Source: Odoribacter sp.
GTDB lineage: Bacteria; Bacteroidota; Bacteroidia; Bacteroidales; Marinifilaceae
DNA: 64,000 bases
Assembly (NCBI GenBank): GCA_020024465.1
Contig: JAHHTT010000002.1
Location: forward strand, 1-64,000
Direction of reading: 5' to 3'
Of this stretch, positions 43,004-51,380 are shown piece by piece. Below the pieces are notes generated by a model. That model ran no database searches, was not told the DNA's origin, and was given only the letters and a program-made list of their open reading frames with translations. The translations under genes were made by a program, and so were the position numbers. Position 1 is the first letter of the stretch; each line of letters starts with the position of its first letter.

Positions 43004-43324
43004 TTATTCCTTTTTAGAGGCACGTTCCCTCGTTTTCAAACTCAAATCCTGCAAAGATCTTCCCAATTTATCTTCTTTGGCAAGCAATAAAATATCATCA
43101 TCGAGTTGCAATGCATACAATACTCGCATATAGATTCCTATAGCAACTGTTGGAATACCTTTTTCAATTCGGGACACTGTAAGCGGAGAACAGGTAGCCC
43201 GTTCTGCCACCTGAGCCACACTCAGATTCCTACGTAAGCGAGCCAACTTAATCTGTTCACCTACAATTTGCATCTTCTGTTCCAATTTTCGGGGAAGTTT
43301 GGTTCCCATTGTACTCTTTGTCAT
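43004..43324 (-). CDS. hipB: HipB-like XRE-family antitoxin/repressor
   Basis: A 106-aa DNA-binding protein with a Cro/C1-type helix-turn-helix (LRRNLSVAQVAERATCSPLTVSRIEKG, in two parts around residues 30-55) and a lysine-rich tail. It should neutralise HipA and repress the operon. The ATG at 43324 is chosen; an upstream GTG and a downstream ATG are alternatives. A 10-bp inverted repeat upstream is a candidate operator. Confidence 0.85.
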   Translation of the reverse strand: MTKSTMGTKLPRKLEQKMQIVGEQIKLARLRRNLSVAQVAERATCSPLTVSRIEKGIPTVAIGIYMRVLYALQLDDDILLLAKEDKLGRSLQDLSLKTRERASKKE

Positions 43325-43346
43325 AATCAACACATCATATAATATG

Positions 43347-43354
43347 CAAACATA
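43347..43354 (-). promoter_or_regulatory. -7 box of hipBA
   Basis: CAAACATA on the plus strand reads TATGTTTG on the minus strand, 23 bp before the hipB ATG. The -33 region falls inside the inverted repeat at 43372-43406. Confidence 0.5.
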
Positions 43355-43371
43355 ACACTTTTTGCCTACTT

Positions 43372-43406
43372 AATGATGTATTATACTTGGAAAAATATAC
43401 ATCATT
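43372..43406. promoter_or_regulatory. Inverted repeat, candidate HipB operator
   Basis: AATGATGTAT (43372-43381) and ATACATCATT (43397-43406) are perfect 10-bp inverted arms with a 15-bp spacer. A related half-site, ACATCAT, recurs at 43332-43338 beside the start codon. The position over the -33 region fits autorepression by HipB or a HipBA complex. Confidence 0.55.
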
Positions 43407-43837
43407 GCATGATTAATCTTGCACATACCTCCTTTTTGAGTAGAAAATTCCAAAATCCAAGTGCCATTCTATTGTTTGTCATCGCTATATACGCCTACTA
43501 ACGAACGATATATTATTTGTTATACAAAAAAAGATTATAAATAGGATAGCTTTATTTACTGTTATAATTCGGTTTTTACTTTTATTTTAATCATTCATCA
43601 CTTAGAAAAAAAGAGAGTCCCATCACTATAAATCGACAGACACAAATACATATTTGATTTTCTATTCGGAAACATTGCATCAAAACAATTTATCGTCACA
43701 ATTATCTGCATCCCCTCACACACACTTTATTTCAGTTTCATACAATGGTAATTACATTTATGATTTATTCTTATAAATAAAATCAATAAAAATATTCTCC
43801 CGTCCAAATCTCACATATCCTCAACACAAAAATATGA

Positions 43838-43934
43838 CAAAGATATATCAAAGATAGCAAGTCGTTATCTTTATCATATCTTTGAGATATCTTTGATATA
43901 TCTTTGTCTTATATTTAAGTGGGAGAAAAGAGGG
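43838..43934. repeat. 11-bp array of -7-box-like units plus purine tail (copy 2)
   Basis: Two inverted units (CAAAGATATAT and CAAAGATAGCA, 43838-43859) face five plus-strand units starting at 43864, 43875, 43886, 43897 and 43908. These carry TATCTTTA, TATCTTTG three times and TATATTTA. After two bases comes GGGAGAAAAGAGGG (43921-43934), aligned exactly as in the copy at 616-697. The inverted and direct units could fold into a long hairpin. It sits between the lipB stop and the hipBA promoter. Confidence 0.78.
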
Positions 43935-43993
43935 CTCCAAAAAAGCGTAATGAAAGTAAATTCTCATTGTGCCAACAATTATTCAGCATTGAT

Positions 43994-44662
43994 TTATTGC
44001 ACCCGGATACCCATCACTTTTTCAAAATGACAACGCATACGGATTTTTACTTTTTCAAAATCAACCGGATGTCCCACCTCTTTTTCAATGGAGGTAACTC
44101 CCTTGTCAACAAAACCGCATGGATTGATACTGTTGAAGTAGGCCAAATCAGTATTGACATTCAATGCCAGACCATGCATCGTGATACTGCGCGAGCATTT
44201 GACTCCAATGGCACAGATTTTACGGGCCTGCAGTGTGTTGCTTTCCAACCATACTCCTGTTGCCCCTTCCAAACGTTCGCCCGTAATGCCGTAATCATCT
44301 ATGGTACGGATAACAACTTCTTCCAGACGATGAACATATTCCTTGACTCCAATTCCCAATCGGTCGAGGTCTATAATAGGATAGACCACCAACTGACCGG
44401 GTCCATGATAAGTGATGTCTCCTCCCCGATCCACTTTGATACATTCGATCTGCCTTTCCGCCAATTGTACCGGATTAAGCAACATATTGGCAACATTGCC
44501 GCTTTTACCGATGGTATATACAGGCGAATGCTCTACAAATATCAACTGACCGGAGACAGTCTGCCCCTGCAGTTTTGCATAAATCAAGGTTTCCAGCAAA
44601 TGCTCCTGATAATCCCAGGTTTCACGGTAACCCTTTTTACCAAAGTCTATAAATTCCACCAT
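43994..44662 (-). CDS. lipB: Octanoyltransferase LipB
   Basis: Transfers octanoyl from acyl-carrier protein to the lipoyl domains of 2-oxoacid dehydrogenases and the glycine-cleavage H protein. The signature RGGDITYHGPGQLVVYP is clear, as is the lysine-containing AIGVKCSRSITMHGLALNV segment and the active-site cysteine in NPCGF. The 222-aa length is normal. It follows lipA by 17 bp, so octanoylation and sulfur insertion are encoded together. Confidence 0.96.
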   Translation of the reverse strand: MVEFIDFGKKGYRETWDYQEHLLETLIYAKLQGQTVSGQLIFVEHSPVYTIGKSGNVANMLLNPVQLAERQIECIKVDRGGDITYHGPGQLVVYPIIDLDRLGIGVKEYVHRLEEVVIRTIDDYGITGERLEGATGVWLESNTLQARKICAIGVKCSRSITMHGLALNVNTDLAYFNSINPCGFVDKGVTSIEKEVGHPVDFEKVKIRMRCHFEKVMGIRVQ

Positions 44663-44679
44663 AAGAAAGTCTTATTGTA

Positions 44680-45534
44680 TTATTTCCGCAAGACATGACG
44701 TTCGGCATGGTAGCTGGAACGCACCAGCGGACCGCTTTCAACAAATGAAAAGCCTTTTTCCAAACCTATGGTCTTGTATTCCTCGAATACTTCCGGACGG
44801 ATGTATTCTTCCACTTTTATATTTTTGGCTGTCGGCTGCAGATATTGACCGATTGTCATGACACGGCAACCTATAACCCGCAAATCATCCATGGTTTCCA
44901 ATATCTCTTCAGGCGTTTCGCCCAAACCAAGCATAATGCCTGATTTTGCCACAATGCCCGAATCAGCTATCTGCTTCAATACTTTCAGAGAGGTATCATA
45001 TTTTGCACGGCTGCGCACACTGTCGGAAAGACGGCGGACTGTTTCCAGATTATGGGAAATCACCTCCGGCCGGGCTGCAATTACCTGCGCCACCAATTCC
45101 GGACGTCCTTGAAAATCAGGAATCAACACTTCCATCGTGGTATTGGGGTTTTCGCGTTTGATGGCTTCAATCACCTTCACCCAATGAGAGGCTCCCAAAT
45201 CCTCTACGTCATCACGGTCAACAGAAGTAATCACTACATGTTTCAGCTTTAATGCCTTCACAGATTCTGCCACATGCTCCGGTTCTGCCGGGTCGAGCGG
45301 AGCAGGATGGCCTGTCGTTACATTGCAAAAACGACATGAACGCGTACATATATTGCCGCCAATCATAAATGTGGCTGTCCCGCATCCCCAACATTCGCCC
45401 TGATTGGGGCAACGGCCGCTGGTGCAAATTGTGTTCAGTTGATTGTTCCGGATGGTGTTCATCACTTCCACTGACAATTGTCCCATAGGCAATTGAATTT
45501 TCAGCCATTCGGGTTTTCTTCTGCTGTTTGTCAT
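44680..45534 (-). CDS. lipA: Lipoyl synthase LipA
   Basis: A radical SAM enzyme that inserts two sulfurs into octanoyl groups to form lipoyl cofactor. The auxiliary-cluster cysteines are in CTSGRCPNQGECWGCG and the radical SAM cysteines in CTRSCRFCNV. The C-terminal SGPLVRSSYHAE contains the serine that ligates the auxiliary cluster. The 284-aa length is usual. It is the first gene of a lipA-lipB operon. Confidence 0.97.
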   Translation of the reverse strand: MTNSRRKPEWLKIQLPMGQLSVEVMNTIRNNQLNTICTSGRCPNQGECWGCGTATFMIGGNICTRSCRFCNVTTGHPAPLDPAEPEHVAESVKALKLKHVVITSVDRDDVEDLGASHWVKVIEAIKRENPNTTMEVLIPDFQGRPELVAQVIAARPEVISHNLETVRRLSDSVRSRAKYDTSLKVLKQIADSGIVAKSGIMLGLGETPEEILETMDDLRVIGCRVMTIGQYLQPTAKNIKVEEYIRPEVFEEYKTIGLEKGFSFVESGPLVRSSYHAERHVLRK

Positions 45535-45611
45535 AATAATATTGAATAAATCCTGGTAAAGTTAACACTTCTTCCCATAACACCCAAGACAAACAGAATA
45601 ATTCTCCCGTA

Positions 45612-45649
45612 AATTGAAAAGAGACCATACTCCCCAGTATGATCTCTTT
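45612..45649 (-). terminator. Terminator of nth
   Basis: On the minus strand an 11-bp stem with one G-U pair (45647-45637 with 45630-45620) is followed by TTTTCAATTT, about 125 bp after the nth stop and before lipA. Confidence 0.7.
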
Positions 45650-45771
45650 ATTTACGAACTCTTAAAACTATGATTGAAATGAGTAATTGATTCCCGTTTC
45701 ATTCTTAATTGTCGTTTATTATTTCATCGTTGTTTTTATATAAATGATGCATCATACCGACAAAAGTTGCG

Positions 45772-46416
45772 TCAGATCCGGCTGTTTTTTGAAAAAAATT
45801 TACACCATGGCCGGATACCACACTCTCCACACTTGGGTTTGCGGGCCGTACAGACATAACGCCCATGCAGAATAAACCAATGATGAGCCGTAGAAAGCAC
45901 ATCCGCAGGTATGTTTTCGACCAATTGTCTTTCTGTTTCCAACGGCGTTTTTGTATTGTTTACCAAACCTATACGATTTGTTATCCGAAAAACATGGGTA
46001 TCCACCGGCATAGCCGGACGATTGAAGGCGACCGCCATAATCACATTGGCCGTCTTGCGTCCTACTCCGGGAAGCGACTGTAACAATTCCATGTCTTCAG
46101 GCACCACACCTCCGAAATCGGCGGCCAATTTTACCGCCATCCCGTGCAGATTCCTGGCCTTATTGTTCGGATAGGAAATGGACTTTATCAATTCATATAT
46201 CTCATCCACACTTCCGGCTGCCATAGCCTCCGGGGTCGGGAAGCGCTCAAAAATGGCAGGAGTAGTCATATTCACCCGCTTGTCAGTACATTGTGCCGAA
46301 AGAATAACTGCTACCAGCAATTCATAAGGATTACGGTAGTGCAATTCTGTTTCGGCCAATCCCAGATGTTCCGAAAACCATCTCAAAACACCTTTATATC
46401 TCTCTTTTTGTGTCAT
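45772..46416 (-). CDS. nth: Endonuclease III
   Basis: A DNA glycosylase/AP lyase that removes oxidised pyrimidines. The helix-hairpin-helix LPGVGRKTANVI supplies the catalytic lysine, and the aspartate follows in MPVDTHVFR. The 4Fe-4S cluster cysteines are in CTARKPKCGECGIRPWC. The ATG at 46416 gives 214 aa and starts at the usual place; the frame runs upstream into the promoter region of the divergent RSH gene. Confidence 0.96.
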   Translation of the reverse strand: MTQKERYKGVLRWFSEHLGLAETELHYRNPYELLVAVILSAQCTDKRVNMTTPAIFERFPTPEAMAAGSVDEIYELIKSISYPNNKARNLHGMAVKLAADFGGVVPEDMELLQSLPGVGRKTANVIMAVAFNRPAMPVDTHVFRITNRIGLVNNTKTPLETERQLVENIPADVLSTAHHWFILHGRYVCTARKPKCGECGIRPWCKFFSKNSRI

Positions 46417-46484
46417 AATGCAAACAGACTGTTTTTTCCGATGTAAAATTACAAAAATCGACAAAACAATTCTACAGAAATCAC

Positions 46485-46492
46485 TACTTTTG
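46485..46492 (+). promoter_or_regulatory. -7 box of the RSH gene
   Basis: TACTTTTG matches TAnnTTTG 37 bp before the ATG at 46529; no obvious -33 element. Confidence 0.45.
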
Positions 46493-46528
46493 GACGCAAT
46501 ATATAAATGCACACTAAAATTAATCGCT

Positions 46529-48718
46529 ATGGACCAAGAGACGAAAGAGACTTACCGCCCAATTGTCATCCGGAAATATGCCACAGTATTAAAATCATGC
46601 AGAAACCTTATTTCACGGAATGACATCCGACAAATACGACAGGCATTCGACATTGCCGTCAAAAATGAAAAAAGCGCCGACAAACTCAATTATAAAGAAC
46701 TGATTCGCATTCTTGACATTACTCTGATTATCACTCAGGAAATTGGCCTCGGAAGGACTTCCATCATCTGTGCCATGATGCACAAGACTGTTGAAAAGGA
46801 TATATTGTCATTGGATGAAGTGAAAGAGATGTTCGGGAACAAAGTATGGCAAATTATCAAGGGGCTTAAAGATATCAGTCACATTTATGCGACCCAACAG
46901 ATTGTGGATTCCGAAAATTTCCGGAAACTGCTTTTAAGTTTTGCAGAAGATATCCGTGTACAGCTTATCTTTCTGGCCGAAAAACTCTATGCTCTCCGTT
47001 TGGCAGACGACCTTCCGGAGGAAGAGCAGCAAAAACTGGCTCAGGAAACCGGCTATATCTATATTCCTTTTGCTCACCGACTCGGATTGTATAATATCAA
47101 ATCTGAAATGGAAGATCGTGCATTACGTTATTCCAATCCCAAAGTCTATAAAGAAATAGAGCAAAAGCTGAAAGATTCAAAAGCTGCCCGAGAGGCCTAC
47201 ATCGCTCAATTTACGGATCCGATTACTGAAGAGCTTGACCGCCGGGGTATCAAATACAAAATGAAATACCGGACCAAGACCATCGCATCCATTCTCAATA
47301 AAATGCGAAAAAATCAAGTTGAATTTGAGGAAATATATGATATTTTCGCCGTCCGTTTCATCATCGACAGTATCGGAGAAAATGAAAAGCCCGACTGTTG
47401 GAGGGTATATTCTATTGTTACAGACAAATATACACCCAATCCTCGCCGTTTGAGAGACTGGATTTCCGTTCCCAAATCCAATGGTTACGAATCATTACAG
47501 ACCACCGTGCTCGGTCCTGAGAACCGTTGGGTAGAAGTACAAATCCGTACCGAACGCATGGACGAAATTGCCGAAAAAGGATTCGCAGCCCACTGGAAAT
47601 ACAAAGGAGGGACATCAGACTCCATCATTGAAGGCTGGCTGAACGAATTGCGCGAAATATTGGAAAGCAATCAGGAGAATGCCATCGACCTGCTGGACGA
47701 TATGAAAATCAATCTTCAAGACAAGGAAGTCCACGTTTTTACTCCCAAAGGCGATCTGAAGACATTACAAGCCGGGGCCTCTCTACTCGACTTTGCCTAT
47801 GCCATACATTCCAACGTGGGCAATAAATGCGTAGGCGGAATTGTAAACGGCAAAAATGAAACACTGCGCTATATATTGAAAAACGGAGATCAGATTTCCA
47901 TTCTGACAGCAACCAACCAACAGCCCAAGGCAGACTGGCTGAACATAGCCATTACTTCAAAGGCACGTAACCGAATCCGTCAGTTTTTAAATGAAGAAAT
48001 CAACCACCAGGCCGATATCGGCAAGGAAATGCTGATACGGCGTTTTAAAAACTGGAAAATCGAATTCACTGATGAGGTTATCCGCAAACTGATGCAACAT
48101 TATAAATACAAATTTGCACTTGACCTTTACCACGGTATTGCCATTGGAAAACACGAGCCATCGGAAATCAAGGAGATTTTGACACATACGGAAGAAAAAA
48201 CAGTTACAGCATCGTTTCATAAGGATGTCAAAGTAATACATTCAAAAAAAACGGATGAGGATGTGTTGCTGATAGACAAGAATGTGGACAATGTAGACTA
48301 TAAATTTGCACGTTGCTGTAATCCGGTTTACGGAGATGATATCATCGGTTTTGTATCTATCGGTGAAGGCATAAAAATACACCGCCGTCAGTGCAAAAAT
48401 GCAGTGGAACTGATGCACCGTTACCCTTATCGCATTGTCAATACCCAATGGACCAACGATGGAGCAACATCATATCAGACCGTGTTAAACCTAATGGGAA
48501 AAGACGAAGCCGGCATTATCACCAAAATCACTGAAATCATCGGCAAGGATTCCCACGCTGCTCTGCGTGGTATCTCCATCAATTCAGCCGAAGGTATCTT
48601 TGACGGTAACATTGTGGTACTGATCGACAATACCGAACATCTGGAACAACTCATCTCACGCCTGAAACATATCAAGGGCGTGATGAAAGTGAACAGACAC
48701 GATTCAATGTTAGAATAA
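46529..48718 (+). CDS. RelA/SpoT-family (p)ppGpp synthetase with degenerate hydrolase
   Basis: A 729-aa long RSH protein. The N-terminal HD domain is recognisable but decayed: the HD pair is H85-K86 and the late ADRLHN-type motif is AEKLYA, so ppGpp hydrolysis is unlikely. The synthetase domain is intact: YDIFAVRFI, KSNGYESLQTT and VEVQIRTERMDEIAEKG. Next come a TGS domain (VHVFTPKGDL), a cysteine-containing RCCNPVYGDDIIGF zinc-finger-type segment and a C-terminal ACT domain. It is therefore RelA-like, a stringent-response synthetase, though it looks like a duplicate of a bifunctional ancestor. The ATG at 46529 is preferred; the upstream in-frame extension overlaps the promoter. Confidence 0.92.
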   Translation: MDQETKETYRPIVIRKYATVLKSCRNLISRNDIRQIRQAFDIAVKNEKSADKLNYKELIRILDITLIITQEIGLGRTSIICAMMHKTVEKDILSLDEVKEMFGNKVWQIIKGLKDISHIYATQQIVDSENFRKLLLSFAEDIRVQLIFLAEKLYALRLADDLPEEEQQKLAQETGYIYIPFAHRLGLYNIKSEMEDRALRYSNPKVYKEIEQKLKDSKAAREAYIAQFTDPITEELDRRGIKYKMKYRTKTIASILNKMRKNQVEFEEIYDIFAVRFIIDSIGENEKPDCWRVYSIVTDKYTPNPRRLRDWISVPKSNGYESLQTTVLGPENRWVEVQIRTERMDEIAEKGFAAHWKYKGGTSDSIIEGWLNELREILESNQENAIDLLDDMKINLQDKEVHVFTPKGDLKTLQAGASLLDFAYAIHSNVGNKCVGGIVNGKNETLRYILKNGDQISILTATNQQPKADWLNIAITSKARNRIRQFLNEEINHQADIGKEMLIRRFKNWKIEFTDEVIRKLMQHYKYKFALDLYHGIAIGKHEPSEIKEILTHTEEKTVTASFHKDVKVIHSKKTDEDVLLIDKNVDNVDYKFARCCNPVYGDDIIGFVSIGEGIKIHRRQCKNAVELMHRYPYRIVNTQWTNDGATSYQTVLNLMGKDEAGIITKITEIIGKDSHAALRGISINSAEGIFDGNIVVLIDNTEHLEQLISRLKHIKGVMKVNRHDSMLE

Positions 48719-48745
48719 TTGTTTTCAATAAAAGCAATTATTTCT

Positions 48746-48753
48746 TAACTTTG
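48746..48753 (+). promoter_or_regulatory. -7 box of the S9 peptidase gene
   Basis: TAACTTTG matches TAnnTTTG; TTTT lies 20 bp upstream (48722-48725), one mismatch from the -33 consensus. Confidence 0.5.
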
Positions 48754-48811
48754 CATTACCTTAACATCTATAGAAAAGAATTTAATTGCAGAGATTTTAT
48801 ATTATAAGCTT

Positions 48812-51343
48812 ATGATCATGCATAAACACAGTATTCTTGCCCTACTTTTTGCCGGAAGTTTAAATACACAGGCACAGGATATCAAAGAATGGCTTGCATT
48901 ACCACCAATACCGGTGGAAAAACCGGCGCTGAGCCATATGGAAAATGTCAATGGACATATTTTTACCGATGCCATGCTGGCTGAATTTTCAGGATTGAAT
49001 ATTCAGAATCTGACTCCAGAAAACGGAAGATTTGAAGGCCGATTGAAATGGGATATCGCCCGAATGGAACAAGACACTGTCGTTACAGCAGCAAACGGAG
49101 AGTCTCTTACGTTAAATCACTATGCTGCGTATATCAGTAATCCGGAATGGATAAGCGGCCGGTTGACCTTCCGGATTTTCGGTAATGCCGAAATATATGT
49201 AGATGGAGAGAAAAAGACAACGACGAGCGGAGACAATGTCGCGGTCAGGACAATCCCTGTAGAATGGCTGCCGGGGAAACACCTGATTGTTGTCAAATCG
49301 TTGACAAAAGGCGGCAAAGTTGTTTATGCTCATTTTGAAGCAGATAAGGAATTTGCCAACGAACCGATTGTATTTTCCATATCCCCCAAACGCGGGAAAA
49401 CAATTCTCGACATTCTAAACGGACAGCGCATTGCCCGCCTGGATGTATCACCTTCCGGTAAATATGTATTACTGGGAAGAGTAACCACCACCAAGGGAAA
49501 ATCCACAAGCAACACCTATATCTATCGTATTGCCGATAAAGAAATCATATATACGTTCTACGGCAACAGCACAAATAATATGCAATGGATTCCCGGCAGA
49601 GACGCTCTATCTTTTCTGCAAAATGAAGGGGGCAATATGTCTCTATACGAATATGACCTTGAAACACGGGAGCAGAATTGCCTGATAAGCGAAGACAAAA
49701 CTATCCGAAACTATACCTGGTCGCCCGATTGCTCTTATTTGATTTATACTGTACATGAAAGTTTTGCAGATACCCTATGGGAATTGCGTAAACTGGCCGG
49801 AATACAAGACCGTCAGGATTATTTCCGCAACCGCTCATACCTTTGTAAATATGATTTGTCTACCGGTTTACATTCACGCCTCACCTGGGGAAATCTTTCT
49901 ACTTCATTAATGGATATCAGCCGGGATGGTAAAAAACTATTATTTTCAACATCACGTCCCGATTACAATGAATTTCCGTTTAATAAACAAAATGTTTATT
50001 TAATGGATGTTGCGACACAAGAAGTGGACACTCTGTGGCAAAACCGCATCTGGTCTGTAAAATGCAACTTTTCTCCAGACGGAAAGCAGTTGCTGGTACA
50101 GGGCGGTCCCTCCAGTTTCGGCCCATCAGGAGAAAATATTGCGAAAGGACAAATTGTCAATCAATATGACACACAATTATTCATCTATGACCTTAATAAC
50201 AGAAACGTTCAAGCCATTACACGCAATTTCAATCCTTCAATAGAAGAAGCAATATGGCATAAGAACGGAAACATTATAGCCAAAGTCAGCGATGCCGACT
50301 TTGTACGCCTTTACCGATATGACGGCAAAGAATTTACACGCATTGAATGTCCGGGCGATATGGTGAAACTGACCAGTTTGGCAGAGAATGCCGACTTAAT
50401 GATGTACACAGCCTCCATGAGCAATTATCCCGACCGTGCATATACACTTAACCTGAATGATAACCAATCAGCCATGTGGGACGATCCGTGCCACCAACAA
50501 TACGAAAACATCGAATTCGGTGAAATGAAAGACTGGGACTATCAATACAAGAAAGGCACTCTGATTGACGGACGTTATTATCTGCCGGCAGATTTTGACT
50601 CTCACAAAAAATATCCGCTGATTGTCTACTATTATGGAGGAACGACTCCTGTCAGCCGTTCTTTCGGAGGTCGCTGGCCATTCAATCTGTATACGGCCAA
50701 CGGTTATGTCGTATATGTATTGCAACCTTCCGGCACCATCGGTTACGGACAAGAGTTTTCAGCCCGTCACCAGAACAACTGGTGTAAAATTACAGCAGAC
50801 GAAATCATCAGTTCTGTACAAGCCTTCATCAAAGCCCATCCGTTCATTGACAGTAAGCATGTCGGCTGCATGGGAGCATCCTATGGCGGTTTTACAACAG
50901 AATACCTTACGACACAAACAGATCTTTTTGCCTGTGCCATTTCGCATGCAGGTATTTCATCCATCTCCAGCTATTGGGGCGAAGGATATTGGGGATATGG
51001 CTATAGCACCAATGCATCCGCACACTCCTATCCGTGGAATCGGAAAGATATCTATGTAAACCAAAGCCCTCTTTTCAATGCCGATAAAGTACAGGTTCCC
51101 ATTCTGCTAATACACGGTACAGCAGATGTGAACGTCCCTACAGGCGAAAGTATCCAATTCTATACAGCACTCAAACTGCTTGGCAAAGATGCAGAATTAG
51201 TGCTTGTAAAAAATGCCGACCACATAGTGGTAGACTATAACCAACGCATTTTGTGGAACAACACCATACTCTCCTATTTCGCCAAATATCTGAAAGAGAA
51301 ACCGGCCTGGTGGGAGCACCAATACAAAGACTTAAATTTATAA
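48812..51343 (+). CDS. Secreted S9-family peptidase (GGxxSYGG type)
   Basis: An 843-aa serine peptidase with a signal peptide (cleavage near NTQAQD). The N-terminal region is longer than in the other two S9 enzymes and includes a beta-sandwich-like stretch (residues ~100-180) before the propeller. The catalytic triad is Ser690 in GASYGGF, Asp772 in TADVNV and His804 in NADHIV. The specificity is not clear; prolyl oligopeptidase and DPP7-like relatives are possible. It is 37 bp upstream of the transketolase gene, probably by chance. Confidence 0.88.
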   Translation: MIMHKHSILALLFAGSLNTQAQDIKEWLALPPIPVEKPALSHMENVNGHIFTDAMLAEFSGLNIQNLTPENGRFEGRLKWDIARMEQDTVVTAANGESLTLNHYAAYISNPEWISGRLTFRIFGNAEIYVDGEKKTTTSGDNVAVRTIPVEWLPGKHLIVVKSLTKGGKVVYAHFEADKEFANEPIVFSISPKRGKTILDILNGQRIARLDVSPSGKYVLLGRVTTTKGKSTSNTYIYRIADKEIIYTFYGNSTNNMQWIPGRDALSFLQNEGGNMSLYEYDLETREQNCLISEDKTIRNYTWSPDCSYLIYTVHESFADTLWELRKLAGIQDRQDYFRNRSYLCKYDLSTGLHSRLTWGNLSTSLMDISRDGKKLLFSTSRPDYNEFPFNKQNVYLMDVATQEVDTLWQNRIWSVKCNFSPDGKQLLVQGGPSSFGPSGENIAKGQIVNQYDTQLFIYDLNNRNVQAITRNFNPSIEEAIWHKNGNIIAKVSDADFVRLYRYDGKEFTRIECPGDMVKLTSLAENADLMMYTASMSNYPDRAYTLNLNDNQSAMWDDPCHQQYENIEFGEMKDWDYQYKKGTLIDGRYYLPADFDSHKKYPLIVYYYGGTTPVSRSFGGRWPFNLYTANGYVVYVLQPSGTIGYGQEFSARHQNNWCKITADEIISSVQAFIKAHPFIDSKHVGCMGASYGGFTTEYLTTQTDLFACAISHAGISSISSYWGEGYWGYGYSTNASAHSYPWNRKDIYVNQSPLFNADKVQVPILLIHGTADVNVPTGESIQFYTALKLLGKDAELVLVKNADHIVVDYNQRILWNNTILSYFAKYLKEKPAWWEHQYKDLNL

Positions 51344-51380
51344 GACATAATAATCAACAATTAACCAATAAATAAAAGAT

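Larger units (their letters stand above)
43325..43837. other. AT-rich region upstream of hipB
   Basis: It contains the hipB promoter and operator within its first 85 bp. From about 43410 to 43830 I see no gene, repeat or hairpin; the DNA is strongly AT-rich. The dispersed 11-bp repeat follows. Confidence 0.5.

Noticed and set aside
43919..44698. Plus-strand 259-aa open frame starting at the end of the repeat
   Set aside because: It is antisense to lipB, which has clear motifs. The repeat before it contains -7 boxes, so antisense transcription is conceivable, but a protein is not supported.
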